A stretch of DNA of 47,527 nt, from positions 418,861-466,387 of the forward strand of contig DDAL01000008.1 in assembly GCA_002332615.1 (NCBI GenBank). The letters are read 5' to 3'. The number at the start of each line of letters is the position of its first letter. The first letter of the stretch is position 1. The position numbers and the translations under genes were made by a program. Positions 7,371-16,451 of this stretch are shown here, piece by piece. This DNA is from Sphingobacteriaceae bacterium UBA2059. GTDB lineage: Bacteria; Bacteroidota; Bacteroidia; Sphingobacteriales; Sphingobacteriaceae. The notes below the pieces were generated by a model. The model was not told the origin of the DNA and did not search any database. It saw only the letters and a list, made by a program, of their open reading frames with translations.

Positions 7371-9323
7371 ATGGACCTTATAAAAAGCTTCTTTATCTGT
7401 GCGCTACTGTTGACCTTTGCTAGTGCACATGGAAAAACCATCGAACTCTTGTCGCCTGACAGGGCTATCAAAGTTGACATTAACGTAAAAGATAAGATCT
7501 ATTACTCCATATCAGCGGCCGGAAGTACCGTAATTTCGGCCAGTCACTTATCTTTAAAACTATCTGAAGAGACGCTTGGGCAATTGCCTGTTTTGAAGGG
7601 CATAAAAAGGGCTTCTGTTAAAAATCACATAGAGCCTTATGTTGCTCTGAAATATTCGCGGGTAGAGAATACTTATAATTCATTAGTGCTTTATTTTAAA
7701 GATAGTTATTCTGTTGAATTCCGTGCTTTTAATGATGGTGTGGCTTACCGGTTTCTATTAGATAGAACTGGACAGGTTGAAGTTAAGGATGAGGGTTTTA
7801 ACATTGGTTTTGATAAGGATGTTCTGCTGCACTTACAAGAAACAGGGGGTTTTAAAACAGCCTATGAAGAACCTTATAAGCACATAACATCCAGTGGCTG
7901 GAGTAAGGCAAGCTCGATGGCTACGCTGCCTTTATTGGCTGATACAAAAAACGGATTTAAAGTACTGATTAGTGAAGCGGGGCTAAGCGATTATCCTTGT
8001 ATGTTTTTAAAAGCTGCCGAAGATAACAGATTGGTAGCTGCCTTTCCGAAGGTTCCTTTGGAGTTTGGTCCGGACGGAGACAGAAGCGTTAAGCTAACGA
8101 AGGAGGCTGATTATATTGCCAGGACAGCGGGAAAGAGAGCATTTCCCTGGCGATATTTTGTTATAACTCAAAAAGACACAGAACTTATTGAGAACACAAT
8201 GACATTGAAATTGTCTGATCATCCCGTTATTAAAGATCCTTCCTGGGTACGGCCAGGGCAGGCTAGCTGGGAATGGTGGAATGATGCGTCGCCCTATGGT
8301 GAAGACGTTGACTTTGTGTCGGGATATAACCTCGATACTTACAAGTATTATATTGACTTTGCCGCCAAATATAGCATTCCGTATATCATTATGGATGAAG
8401 GTTGGGCTAAGAGTACTGAAAACCCTTATGAGCCAAACCCTAATGTCGATCTCATGGAAGTTTTGCGTTATGGAAAGCAAAAAAATGTAGGTATAGTATT
8501 GTGGCTCACCTGGCTTACTGTGGACCGGAACATGGGACTATTTGAAAAATTCAGCAAATGGGGCGTTAAAGGGGTTAAAATAGATTTCATGGATCGCAGC
8601 GACCAATGGATGGTTAATTTTTATGAACGGGTTGCGGCAGAAGCGGCAAAGCACAAACTGTTTGTGGATTTTCATGGTTCGTTTAAGCCTGCGGGCCTTG
8701 AATATAAGTATCCTAATGTATTGTCTTATGAAGGTGTGCGAGGAATGGAACAAATGGGCGACTGTGTGCCTGATAACAGTATCTATTTCCCTTTTATCAG
8801 GAATGCTGTCGGACCGATGGATTACACTCCGGGGGCTATGATAAGTATGCAACCCGAAGTTTACAGTGCCAGACGGCCCAATGCTGCAAGTGTTGGTACG
8901 AGAGCATACCAGCTTGCCTTATTTGTGTTGTTTGAAAGCGGCTTGCAAATGCTTGCCGATAACCCGACGCTCTATTACAAAAACCCCGACTGTACAGAGT
9001 TTATTACCCGTGTGCCTGTCACCTGGGATGAAACGAAAGCGCTTCTTGCAGAGGTAGGCGAAGTGGCTGTTGTAGCCAAAAGGAAGGGCGATAAATGGTT
9101 TATTGGTGGAATGACTAACGGAAGAAAGCCTGTACGCGATGTGAAGCTTGATTTTAAATTCCTTGACCTAGGCAAAACCTATACATTAACATATTTTGAA
9201 GACGGTGTAAATGCCGGACGGCAAGCGATGGATTATCGCAAGAAGGTAAGAAGAGTGACCTCGACCGATGAACTTGATATTAAAATGGTGCGTAATGGAG
9301 GTTGGGCTGCAGTCATTGAATGA
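7371..9323 (+). CDS. GH97 glycoside hydrolase, retaining alpha-galactosidase type
   Basis: A 650-residue periplasmic enzyme. I chose ATG 7371 because it gives a clean signal peptide (MDLIKSFFICALLLTFASAHG); ATG 7326 would add 15 residues. It has an N-terminal beta-sandwich, a (beta/alpha)8 barrel from about residue 270 and a C-terminal beta domain. In 'VKIDFMDRSDQ' an Asp is at D405, and in 'YEGVRGMEQ' a Glu is at E460. The 55-residue spacing equals that between nucleophile D415 and acid/base E470 of Bacteroides thetaiotaomicron BtGal97a. This predicts a retaining mechanism and alpha-galactosidase specificity, unlike the second GH97 in this locus. It is probably the first gene of the run up to the phosphodiesterase. 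Confidence 0.9.
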   Translation: MDLIKSFFICALLLTFASAHGKTIELLSPDRAIKVDINVKDKIYYSISAAGSTVISASHLSLKLSEETLGQLPVLKGIKRASVKNHIEPYVALKYSRVENTYNSLVLYFKDSYSVEFRAFNDGVAYRFLLDRTGQVEVKDEGFNIGFDKDVLLHLQETGGFKTAYEEPYKHITSSGWSKASSMATLPLLADTKNGFKVLISEAGLSDYPCMFLKAAEDNRLVAAFPKVPLEFGPDGDRSVKLTKEADYIARTAGKRAFPWRYFVITQKDTELIENTMTLKLSDHPVIKDPSWVRPGQASWEWWNDASPYGEDVDFVSGYNLDTYKYYIDFAAKYSIPYIIMDEGWAKSTENPYEPNPNVDLMEVLRYGKQKNVGIVLWLTWLTVDRNMGLFEKFSKWGVKGVKIDFMDRSDQWMVNFYERVAAEAAKHKLFVDFHGSFKPAGLEYKYPNVLSYEGVRGMEQMGDCVPDNSIYFPFIRNAVGPMDYTPGAMISMQPEVYSARRPNAASVGTRAYQLALFVLFESGLQMLADNPTLYYKNPDCTEFITRVPVTWDETKALLAEVGEVAVVAKRKGDKWFIGGMTNGRKPVRDVKLDFKFLDLGKTYTLTYFEDGVNAGRQAMDYRKKVRRVTSTDELDIKMVRNGGWAAVIE

Positions 9324-9422
9324 AGGTGAGGTTGATTTGAAGGATTCAGCTTCGGCGAATGCAAAGAGTTAGTTTACAAAATCGTGGCAGGCCGTATGCC
9401 CTGTCAATAAATATGAATTTTT

Positions 9423-10583
9423 ATGCTTAAGAACCTTATCAGAAACGGGCTTATATTTTCTCTTGCAATAAGCCTGTGTACTCATTTTTGCCTTGCTCAA
9501 ACGCAAGATCAGCCTTTGCCGGATTGGGCTTTTGGTGGTTTTTCAAGGCCTGCAAATGTTAATCCGGTTATCTCTCCCTTATCTCATACTCGTTTCAAAG
9601 ATCCGATAACGAATAACTACATTGCATGGGAATCCAATGATACCTTTAATCCGGCTGCTGTGGTAAAAGGAAAAAGAATTATTGTATTGTACAGGGCAGA
9701 AGACAAGTCGGGTGTTGGCATAGGAAACCGCACGTCAAGGTTGGGTTTTGCGTCAAGTAAAGATGGGTTTAAGTTTAAACGTAAAACGAAGCCGGTGTTT
9801 TATCCGTCGAACGACAGTCAGAGAGAAAATGAATGGCCTGGCGGAACGGAAGATCCGAGGGTGGCGGTAACTGAAGACGGTTTGTATGTGCTGTTTTATA
9901 CTCAGTGGAACAAGGAGGTGCCCCGCCTTGGAGTGGCAACGTCCAGAAATCTTAAGAAGTGGACTAAGCACGGGCCAATCTTTGAACGCTCAAATGCGTC
10001 TCCAGGCCTGATTAACCAGTCTCACAAATCGGCCTCTATTGTTACCGGCCTTAAAGATGGCAAGCAGGTGATATCAAAAATTAACGGTAAATATTGGATG
10101 TACTGGGGCGAGCATGCTGTGTATGGAGCCACATCGGATAATCTGATCGATTGGGAGCCGGTTGTAGATAGCAGGGGCAACCTGAAGGCATTTATTTCGC
10201 CCAGAGAAGGGTACTTTGATAGTAATCTTACTGAATGCGGTCCGCCGGCAGTGCTAACCGATAAGGGTATTGTACTAATTTATAATGGTAAGAACAGCTC
10301 AACCAATGGCGATAAGCGTTTTAACTCTTCTACCTATAGCGCAGGGCAGGTGCTGTTTGATAAGGGCGATCCTTCAAAAGTGCTTGCCAGACTGGACGTT
10401 CCATTTTTACGGCCAATGGAGCCTTTTGAAAAGAGCGGCCAGTATATTGATGGAACTGTTTTTGTTGAAGGGCTGGTTTATTTCAATAAGCAGTGGTTTT
10501 TGTATTATGGCTGTGCGGATTCTAAAGTAGGTGTTGCGGTTTTTGATCCTTCAAACCCGTCTATGCCTGACCCACTACCATAG
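9423..10583 (+). CDS. GH130 family beta-mannoside hydrolase/phosphorylase, exported
   Basis: A 386-residue five-bladed beta-propeller enzyme with a signal peptide ending near CLAQTQ. The GH130 hallmark 'GGTEDPRV' is present with E143-D144; D144 is the expected proton donor. The blades 'SRLGFASSKDGFKF', 'RLGVATSRNLKKWTKHG' and the C-terminal 'YYGCADSKVGVAVFD' are also typical. GH130 enzymes act on beta-1,2-, beta-1,3- or beta-1,4-mannosides either by phosphorolysis or by hydrolysis. Export suggests hydrolysis, because the phosphorylases are usually cytoplasmic, but I cannot see the phosphate-site residues well enough to decide. It lies about 100 bases after GH97 and 65 bases before the sugar porter. 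Confidence 0.85.
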   Translation: MLKNLIRNGLIFSLAISLCTHFCLAQTQDQPLPDWAFGGFSRPANVNPVISPLSHTRFKDPITNNYIAWESNDTFNPAAVVKGKRIIVLYRAEDKSGVGIGNRTSRLGFASSKDGFKFKRKTKPVFYPSNDSQRENEWPGGTEDPRVAVTEDGLYVLFYTQWNKEVPRLGVATSRNLKKWTKHGPIFERSNASPGLINQSHKSASIVTGLKDGKQVISKINGKYWMYWGEHAVYGATSDNLIDWEPVVDSRGNLKAFISPREGYFDSNLTECGPPAVLTDKGIVLIYNGKNSSTNGDKRFNSSTYSAGQVLFDKGDPSKVLARLDVPFLRPMEPFEKSGQYIDGTVFVEGLVYFNKQWFLYYGCADSKVGVAVFDPSNPSMPDPLP

Positions 10584-10648
10584 CTGCGCTTGCAAACTGT
10601 CAAGGCTTTTTTAATAACTACCTAACCTATATAGTAAAATAATATGTT

Positions 10649-11980
10649 ATGAACGCAAATTCACGCTATTCCTTTGCAGTAAAGTGTTCACTAATCGCTT
10701 CTCTAGGAGGCTTTCTTTTCGGTTTTGAAACCGCTGTGATTTCGGGTGCCGAAAAAATCATACAAAAGCTTTGGGTATTAAGTTCTTTCTGGCAGGGTTT
10801 TACTGTTTCATCCAGCTTGCTGGGTACTGTAGTTGGAGCCCTGGTGGCTAGTGTGCCTGCTCAGAAGTATGGACGTAAAAAAGTTTTGTTGGTTGTTTCT
10901 ATATGCTACTTGTTGTCTGCCATTGGTTGCGCTTTGTCTCAGGCATGGATAGTATTCATTTTATTCAGGTTTCTTGGAGGCTTAGCAGTTGGCGTGTCTT
11001 CGGTTGTAGGTCCTGTATACATCTCAGAAATTGCGCCTGCAAAAATAAGAGGCAGATTAACAGGTTCTTTTCAATTGATGATTGTTCTGGGAATATTCAT
11101 TGCCTATCTGACAAATTTCCTTTTCCTGGGATTAGGTGAAGAAGCATGGAGGTGGATGCTCGGTGTGATGATTGTGCCGGCGCTCTTATTCTTTGCGTTA
11201 TTGGGCATTGTGCCTGAAAGTCCCCGATGGCTGGCTATAAATGGTAACCTTGCAAAAGCAGAGAATGTTTCTGCAAAGCTGGGTATCGATATTGATGTTG
11301 CCGCTATTCAAAAAACCGTGGGTTTGAAGGACGGCGCTTCCGAAGTTTTATTTCAGCGTAAGTATATTAAGCCAATTTTGTATGTTATTGTGCTGGCCGT
11401 GTTTAATCAGCTTAGTGGCATTAACGCAATCTTATATTATGCTCCGCGTATATTTGAAATGGCAGGCTATGACAGGCAGCTAGCTTACCTGCAACCTGTT
11501 TTTATTGGTGGGGCAAATTTGCTGTTTACCGGTCTTGCCATGGCAGTGATAGATAAATTTGGCAGAAAAAAACTCCTGTTGATTGGTAGTGTTGGAATGT
11601 CGGTTTTTCTGGCTTTGGTTGCGTATTCATTTAATGGTGAAGCGGAGAGTTCTAAATTTATGCTGGTTTATCTTATAGGTTTCATTGCTTTCTTTGCTTT
11701 TTCTCAGGGAGCAGTGATATGGGTGTTTATATCAGAGATATTTCCTAACGCAGTACGTTCAAAAGGTGGTTCACTCGGTAGCTTTACTCATTGGATTATG
11801 GCAGCTGTGGTTTCCTGGCTTTTTCCGGTAATCGTAGAAAGCAGTCCCAGTGGCGGTTATTATTCTTTTATATTCTACAGTATAATGATGGCGTTATCTT
11901 TTGTGCTGATTCTCAAGTTTATGCCCGAAACCAAGGGCAAGTCGCTCGAAGAGATACAAGCTGAACTAGAAAGTGCTTGA
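10649..11980 (+). CDS. MFS sugar porter family transporter
   Basis: A 443-residue inner-membrane carrier with 12 predicted helices. Sugar porter signatures are all present: 'GGFLFGFETAVISGA' in helix 1, 'KYGRKKVLL' after helix 2, 'VYISEIAPAKIRGRL' after helix 4, 'PESPRWL' after helix 6, 'QLSGINAILYYAPRIF' in helix 7, 'DKFGRKKLLLIGS' after helix 8 and 'PETKGKSLEEI' at the end. These mark the XylE/GLUT group, proton-coupled or facilitative hexose/pentose carriers. Its position between GH130 and the second GH97 suggests it imports the monosaccharides that the locus releases (galactose, mannose or glucose). Confidence 0.93.
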   Translation: MNANSRYSFAVKCSLIASLGGFLFGFETAVISGAEKIIQKLWVLSSFWQGFTVSSSLLGTVVGALVASVPAQKYGRKKVLLVVSICYLLSAIGCALSQAWIVFILFRFLGGLAVGVSSVVGPVYISEIAPAKIRGRLTGSFQLMIVLGIFIAYLTNFLFLGLGEEAWRWMLGVMIVPALLFFALLGIVPESPRWLAINGNLAKAENVSAKLGIDIDVAAIQKTVGLKDGASEVLFQRKYIKPILYVIVLAVFNQLSGINAILYYAPRIFEMAGYDRQLAYLQPVFIGGANLLFTGLAMAVIDKFGRKKLLLIGSVGMSVFLALVAYSFNGEAESSKFMLVYLIGFIAFFAFSQGAVIWVFISEIFPNAVRSKGGSLGSFTHWIMAAVVSWLFPVIVESSPSGGYYSFIFYSIMMALSFVLILKFMPETKGKSLEEIQAELESA

Positions 11981-12095
11981 CCTAACTGCAGATACTTGGG
12001 GCAGGACTGCTTCGCTTTTTTCATAGTACGCAAAACCCTTAAATATTCCGATATTTATAATCTATTTAGATTTAATACCAAAGGTTGAGTATACT

Positions 12096-14297
12096 ATGAA
12101 AAGATTCATGTTAGTATGTTATTTATGTTTCATGTGCCTGTTTGTGTCGGCCCAGGACTTGAAGTCGCCTTCGGGGCTTTTTAGCATGAAGTTCTGGCTT
12201 CAAAGCGGTGGGGTGCCTTCCTATTCCTTAAGTTATAAGGGCAAGATTGTGATAAAGCCAAGCCGGCTTGGCCTGGAGCTAAAGTCTGAAAAAAAGAATA
12301 CGGAATTCGGGACCGACCTCTCGGAAAAGAAGGAAGGCGAAAGGCTTAAGACTTCGTTATACGATAATTTTACTGTAGGAAATACAAAGACCTCATCATT
12401 TAATGAAACATGGAAACCTGTTTGGGGAGAAGTTAAAGCGATTAGTAACAGGTATAATGAGCTTGCGGTAAGCCTCAAACAAACTACCACCGGGCGTACT
12501 ATGATTATCCGCTTTAGGCTTTTTGACGATGGCCTTGGCTTTCGTTACGAGTTTCCGGAACAAAAAAACCTGGTATACTTTGTAATTAAAGAAGAGCGAA
12601 CCCAGTTTGCTATGGCGGGCAATCATACAGCTTTCTGGATTCCGGGCGATTATGATACGCAGGAATATGATTACACTACCTCCAGGCTTTCGGAAATCCG
12701 AGCTTTGCTGCCAAAAGCAGTTACCGGCAATATTTCCCAGGCTTCTTTTTCGCCTACCGGGGTACAAACCTCGCTCATGATGAAAGCTGATAATGGCTTG
12801 TATATTAACCTGCACGAAGCTGCACTGGTAAATTACCCATGCATGCACCTCAATCTGGATGATAAGAATATGGTCTTCGAATCGTGGCTTACTCCTGATG
12901 TGAATGGCGATAAGGGCTATATGCAAGCCCCTTGTACCACTCCCTGGCGCACAATAATTGCCAGCGACGATGCAAGGCAGATACTGGCGTCTAAAATGAC
13001 ACTGAACCTAAACGAGCCTTGTAAAATTGAAGATACGTCGTGGATAAAGCCTGTAAAGTATGTGGGGGTATGGTGGGAGATGATAACCGGTAAAAGTTCA
13101 TGGGCTTACACAAATGACTTGCCGGGTGTACAGCTGGGTGTTACGGATTATACCAGGGTAAAGCCCAATGGCACGCATGCCGCTAACACAAGGCACGTAA
13201 AACGGTATATTGATTTTGCCTCTGAGCACGGTTTTGACGCAGTGCTGGTAGAGGGCTGGAACATTGGCTGGGAAGACTGGTTTGGAAATTCCAAAGACTA
13301 TGTGTTCGACTTTGTTACTCCCTATCCGGATTTTGATGTAAAAGCTATAAGAGAGTATGCCAGAAATAAGAATGTAAAGATGATCATGCATCATGAAACT
13401 TCTTCATCTGTACGTAATTATGAGCGCCACCTGGATACTGCTTATAAATTTATGAAAGCCAATGGATATGACGCTGTAAAAAGCGGATACGTAGGCAATA
13501 TACTCCCGCGGGGAGAAAATCATTACAGCCAGTGGCTGGTTAACCACTATCAGTATGCATTGGAAAAGGCAGCAAAATATAAAATAATGGTCAATGCGCA
13601 TGAGGCTGTTCGACCCACAGGGTTGAGCCGTACATGGCCCAATCTTATCGGCAATGAGTCTGCCCGCGGAACCGAGTACCAGGCCTTTGGAGGAAGTAAG
13701 CCAAACCATGTAACTGTTTTACCTTTCACCCGCCTTATAGGCGGTCCTATGGATTATACACCCGGCATATTTGAGATGGATATTTCTAAGCTTAATCCCC
13801 AAAACAATTCGCATGTAAACAGTACCCTTGCCAATCAGCTTGCCTTATATGTAACCATGTACAGTCCGTTGCAAATGGCTGCCGATCTGCCTGAGCACTA
13901 TGAACGTTTTGCCGACGCTTTTCAGTTTATCAAAGATGTAGCTGTAGACTGGGATGACACGCGGTACCTGGAAGCAGAGCCGGGCCAGTATCTTACCGTT
14001 GCCCGCAAAGCGAAGGGGTCGGGCAACTGGTTTGTTGGAAATGTATGTGGGGAAAAAGGCTTCGTTTCCAATCTTAGCTTTAACTTTCTTGACCCGGATA
14101 AGAAGTATATTGCCACCATTTATGCCGACAAGGAGGATGCGCACTATAAAACAAACCCACAGGCCTATACAATCCGCAAGGTGATAGTAAACAGTAAGTC
14201 CAGGCTTCGTCAAAGGTCGGCACCTGGCGGTGGTTTCGCCATAAGCCTCATCGAGGCGACAAATGCGAATGAATTAAAGGGACTGAACAAACTTTAA
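12096..14297 (+). CDS. GH97 glycoside hydrolase, inverting alpha-glucosidase (SusB) type
   Basis: A 733-residue exported GH97 (signal peptide MKRFMLVCYLCFMCLFVSAQ). The retaining-type nucleophile Asp is absent (the equivalent strand reads 'YDAVKSGYVG'). Instead three Glu stand where SusB has its catalytic set: E434 in 'MHHETSS', E503 in 'NAHEAVRPTG' and E527 in 'ARGTEYQ'. The spacings of 69 and 24 residues are the same as E439/E508/E532 of B. thetaiotaomicron SusB. This predicts an inverting exo-alpha-glucosidase using calcium. The C-terminal domain ends in 'APGGGFAISLIEA'. The stop is one base from the start of the phosphodiesterase gene, so the two are translated together. Confidence 0.93.
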   Translation: MKRFMLVCYLCFMCLFVSAQDLKSPSGLFSMKFWLQSGGVPSYSLSYKGKIVIKPSRLGLELKSEKKNTEFGTDLSEKKEGERLKTSLYDNFTVGNTKTSSFNETWKPVWGEVKAISNRYNELAVSLKQTTTGRTMIIRFRLFDDGLGFRYEFPEQKNLVYFVIKEERTQFAMAGNHTAFWIPGDYDTQEYDYTTSRLSEIRALLPKAVTGNISQASFSPTGVQTSLMMKADNGLYINLHEAALVNYPCMHLNLDDKNMVFESWLTPDVNGDKGYMQAPCTTPWRTIIASDDARQILASKMTLNLNEPCKIEDTSWIKPVKYVGVWWEMITGKSSWAYTNDLPGVQLGVTDYTRVKPNGTHAANTRHVKRYIDFASEHGFDAVLVEGWNIGWEDWFGNSKDYVFDFVTPYPDFDVKAIREYARNKNVKMIMHHETSSSVRNYERHLDTAYKFMKANGYDAVKSGYVGNILPRGENHYSQWLVNHYQYALEKAAKYKIMVNAHEAVRPTGLSRTWPNLIGNESARGTEYQAFGGSKPNHVTVLPFTRLIGGPMDYTPGIFEMDISKLNPQNNSHVNSTLANQLALYVTMYSPLQMAADLPEHYERFADAFQFIKDVAVDWDDTRYLEAEPGQYLTVARKAKGSGNWFVGNVCGEKGFVSNLSFNFLDPDKKYIATIYADKEDAHYKTNPQAYTIRKVIVNSKSRLRQRSAPGGGFAISLIEATNANELKGLNKL

Positions 14298-14298
14298 A

Positions 14299-15204
14299 AT
14301 GAACGTTATCCGTATTAAAAACAGGTGGGCATGCTTCCTGCTTTCAATGGCACTGGCTTCATTTATGATGCCGGTATCAGCCCAATCTTCGCGATACTAT
14401 AGCTCTTATACCAGCCGTCAGCTAAAAAGTTTTTTTGCCTATAAGGGCGATGGATCTGTGCTTGTAAGCGGCCATAGGGGTGGCAGAGAAAGAGGCTTTC
14501 CGGAAAACAGCATGGAGGGCTTGCAGAATGTTTTGACTAAAATGCCTGCTTTTTTTGAAATAGATCCGCGGCTTACCAGGGATAGCGTGATTGTTTTAAT
14601 GCACGACGAAACGCTCGACCGCACCACTACTGCCAGGGGCAAACTGTCGGATTACACCTGGGCGGAGCTTCAGTCGGTCAGGCTAAAGGACAGTGAAGGG
14701 AATGTAACTCCCTTCGAAATTCCAAAACTTGAAGATGTAATAAGCTGGAGCAAAGGAAAGACAATTATCAATCTGGATAAAAAAGATGTTCCGCTGCATA
14801 TGATTGCAGCGCTGATCAGAAAGCACGGGGCTCAGGAACATGTAATGGTAACGGTGCATACCGGCGCGCAGGCAAGGTATTATTACAGCAGGTTTCCAGG
14901 CATCATGATGTCGGCATTTGCCCGTAATGAAAAGGAGCTGGAGGACCTTGTAACTGCTGAAGTTCCGTGGCAGAACATGATCGCTTATGTAGGACGCACC
15001 ATCGACCAGTCGAATAAGGCAGTGGTTGACAGGCTGCACGCAAAAGGCGTACGCTGCATGGTATCTTTTGCTCCCACTCATGATACGCTGCAAAATCCTG
15101 AGCTGCGTAAAGCTGCTTACAGAAAGGAGCTGCTTTCAAAGCCTGATATAATAGAAAGTGATATTCCTACTGAAGTTTGGGACGTTTTAAACGTAAAGAA
15201 TTAG
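14299..15204 (+). CDS. Glycerophosphodiester phosphodiesterase (GDPD), exported
   Basis: A 301-residue TIM-barrel phosphodiesterase with a signal peptide (ending near 'MPVSAQSS'). GDPD motifs are complete: 'SGHRGGRERGFPENS' with the catalytic His and Glu, 'FEIDPRLTRD' for the metal, and 'LMHDETLDRTT' with the second catalytic His; the end has the 'SDIPTEV' segment common to the family. It hydrolyses glycerophosphodiesters to glycerol-3-phosphate and an alcohol, in the periplasm. The gene starts one base after the SusB-type GH97 stop, so the two are almost certainly co-expressed. This suggests a substrate carrying both an alpha-glucosyl group and a phosphodiester; phospholipid head-group scavenging is the simpler alternative. 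Confidence 0.93.
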   Translation: MNVIRIKNRWACFLLSMALASFMMPVSAQSSRYYSSYTSRQLKSFFAYKGDGSVLVSGHRGGRERGFPENSMEGLQNVLTKMPAFFEIDPRLTRDSVIVLMHDETLDRTTTARGKLSDYTWAELQSVRLKDSEGNVTPFEIPKLEDVISWSKGKTIINLDKKDVPLHMIAALIRKHGAQEHVMVTVHTGAQARYYYSRFPGIMMSAFARNEKELEDLVTAEVPWQNMIAYVGRTIDQSNKAVVDRLHAKGVRCMVSFAPTHDTLQNPELRKAAYRKELLSKPDIIESDIPTEVWDVLNVKN

Positions 15205-15226
15205 CAAGTTTCCATTAAGAATAAAC

Positions 15227-16450
15227 ATGATAAGAGTGCTCCACACGGCCGACTGGCATTTAGGTAAGAAACTTGAACAAAGTGAGCGTACCGATGAGCA
15301 TGAGGTTTTTCTTAACTGGCTTATTGATACACTGGTGAGCGAATGTGTTGATGTTCTGATCATTGCCGGTGATGTATTTGATACAGGCAGCCCCTCGAAT
15401 GTCGCTTTAGCACAGTACTACCGCTTTTTGCGACGGGTGAAAGATACTTGTTGCCGCGAAGTGATCATTATAGGGGGTAACCATGACTCTATAAGCACGC
15501 TAAATGCACCCAGGGAACTATTGAAATACTATAATGTACATATTACAGGCGGTGTGCCTGATGACTTCACCGAGCAAATCATCACTGTAAAAGATATACA
15601 GGGTGAGGTGGCGCTGGTGGTTTGTGCAGTTCCTTTTCTTCGCGACCGGGATGTTCGGCTTTCAGTATCGGGCGAAACCGCCGAAGAGCGGGAGGCTCGT
15701 ATACGCCAGGGCATCTGTCAACACTATCACCGTTTTATTGATTATATAAGCCCTTACAAAGCGAGGTGCATACCTGTAATTGCTACCGGGCATTTGTTTG
15801 CTGCGGGTTCAAGTACTTCTGACAGTGAAAAGGAAATACATGTAGGCAACCTGGGGCAGGTATGTGGCGATCAGTTTCCTGCTGAGTTTGACTATGTAGC
15901 TCTGGGTCATATTCATCGTCCGCAGACGGTCAATAGGATGAACCATATACGCTATTCAGGGTCGCCGATTCCCCTGAGCTTTTCCGAATACGACGATAGA
16001 AAGCAGGTAGTCGTTCTTGACTTTGATCAGGGGGGCCTTGCTTCCTTACGCGAGCTGGAGGTGCCTGCCTGCAGAAAGCTGATCCGGGTGAAAGGCGATC
16101 TGGAAGAGATTAAACGTAAAATACTTTTACTTGAGGACGCCAGGCTGAAGTTTGCCACATGGGTGGAAGTTCAGGTCTACACGGAGCAGTTTATTGTAGA
16201 TATGGATGAACAGCTTGAATTTTTGCGTAAAGCTAAACCATTCGTTGAGCGCTTTTTTACACGGCAGGTCCGAACAAAAGCGTCTTCTGCTTTAAACGAA
16301 CACACTGAAGAAGCCCTTGCTCTTAATGACCTGGATCCAAAAGAGGTTTTTAAAAAGCGTTGTGAAGCCGAGTGTAAGGCGGAAGAAATGGACGATATGC
16401 TTGATTTATTTAACGAAGTGCTGGAAAAGATGGCTCAGAGAGAAGGCTGA
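15227..16450 (+). CDS. sbcD: Exonuclease SbcCD, subunit D (Mre11-type nuclease)
   Basis: A 407-residue metallophosphoesterase. The phosphodiesterase motifs are in place: 'HTADWHLG' (D9, H11), 'AGDVFDTG' (D49), 'GGNHDS' (N85-H86-D87), then 'ATGHLFAAG' and 'ALGHIHRPQ' near residues 185-230 with the remaining metal-binding His. With SbcC it forms the ATP-dependent nuclease that opens hairpins and trims blocked DNA ends. It starts 22 bases after the phosphodiesterase gene, and its stop is one base before the sbcC start, the usual sbcDC pair. The C-terminal capping region ends in a charged helix (CEAECKAEEMDDMLDLFNEV). Confidence 0.96.
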   Translation: MIRVLHTADWHLGKKLEQSERTDEHEVFLNWLIDTLVSECVDVLIIAGDVFDTGSPSNVALAQYYRFLRRVKDTCCREVIIIGGNHDSISTLNAPRELLKYYNVHITGGVPDDFTEQIITVKDIQGEVALVVCAVPFLRDRDVRLSVSGETAEEREARIRQGICQHYHRFIDYISPYKARCIPVIATGHLFAAGSSTSDSEKEIHVGNLGQVCGDQFPAEFDYVALGHIHRPQTVNRMNHIRYSGSPIPLSFSEYDDRKQVVVLDFDQGGLASLRELEVPACRKLIRVKGDLEEIKRKILLLEDARLKFATWVEVQVYTEQFIVDMDEQLEFLRKAKPFVERFFTRQVRTKASSALNEHTEEALALNDLDPKEVFKKRCEAECKAEEMDDMLDLFNEVLEKMAQREG

Positions 16451-16451
16451 C

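Noticed and set aside
16317..16451. Longer sbcC start inside sbcD
   Set aside because: The canonical SbcC N-terminus begins at 16452, one base after the sbcD stop.
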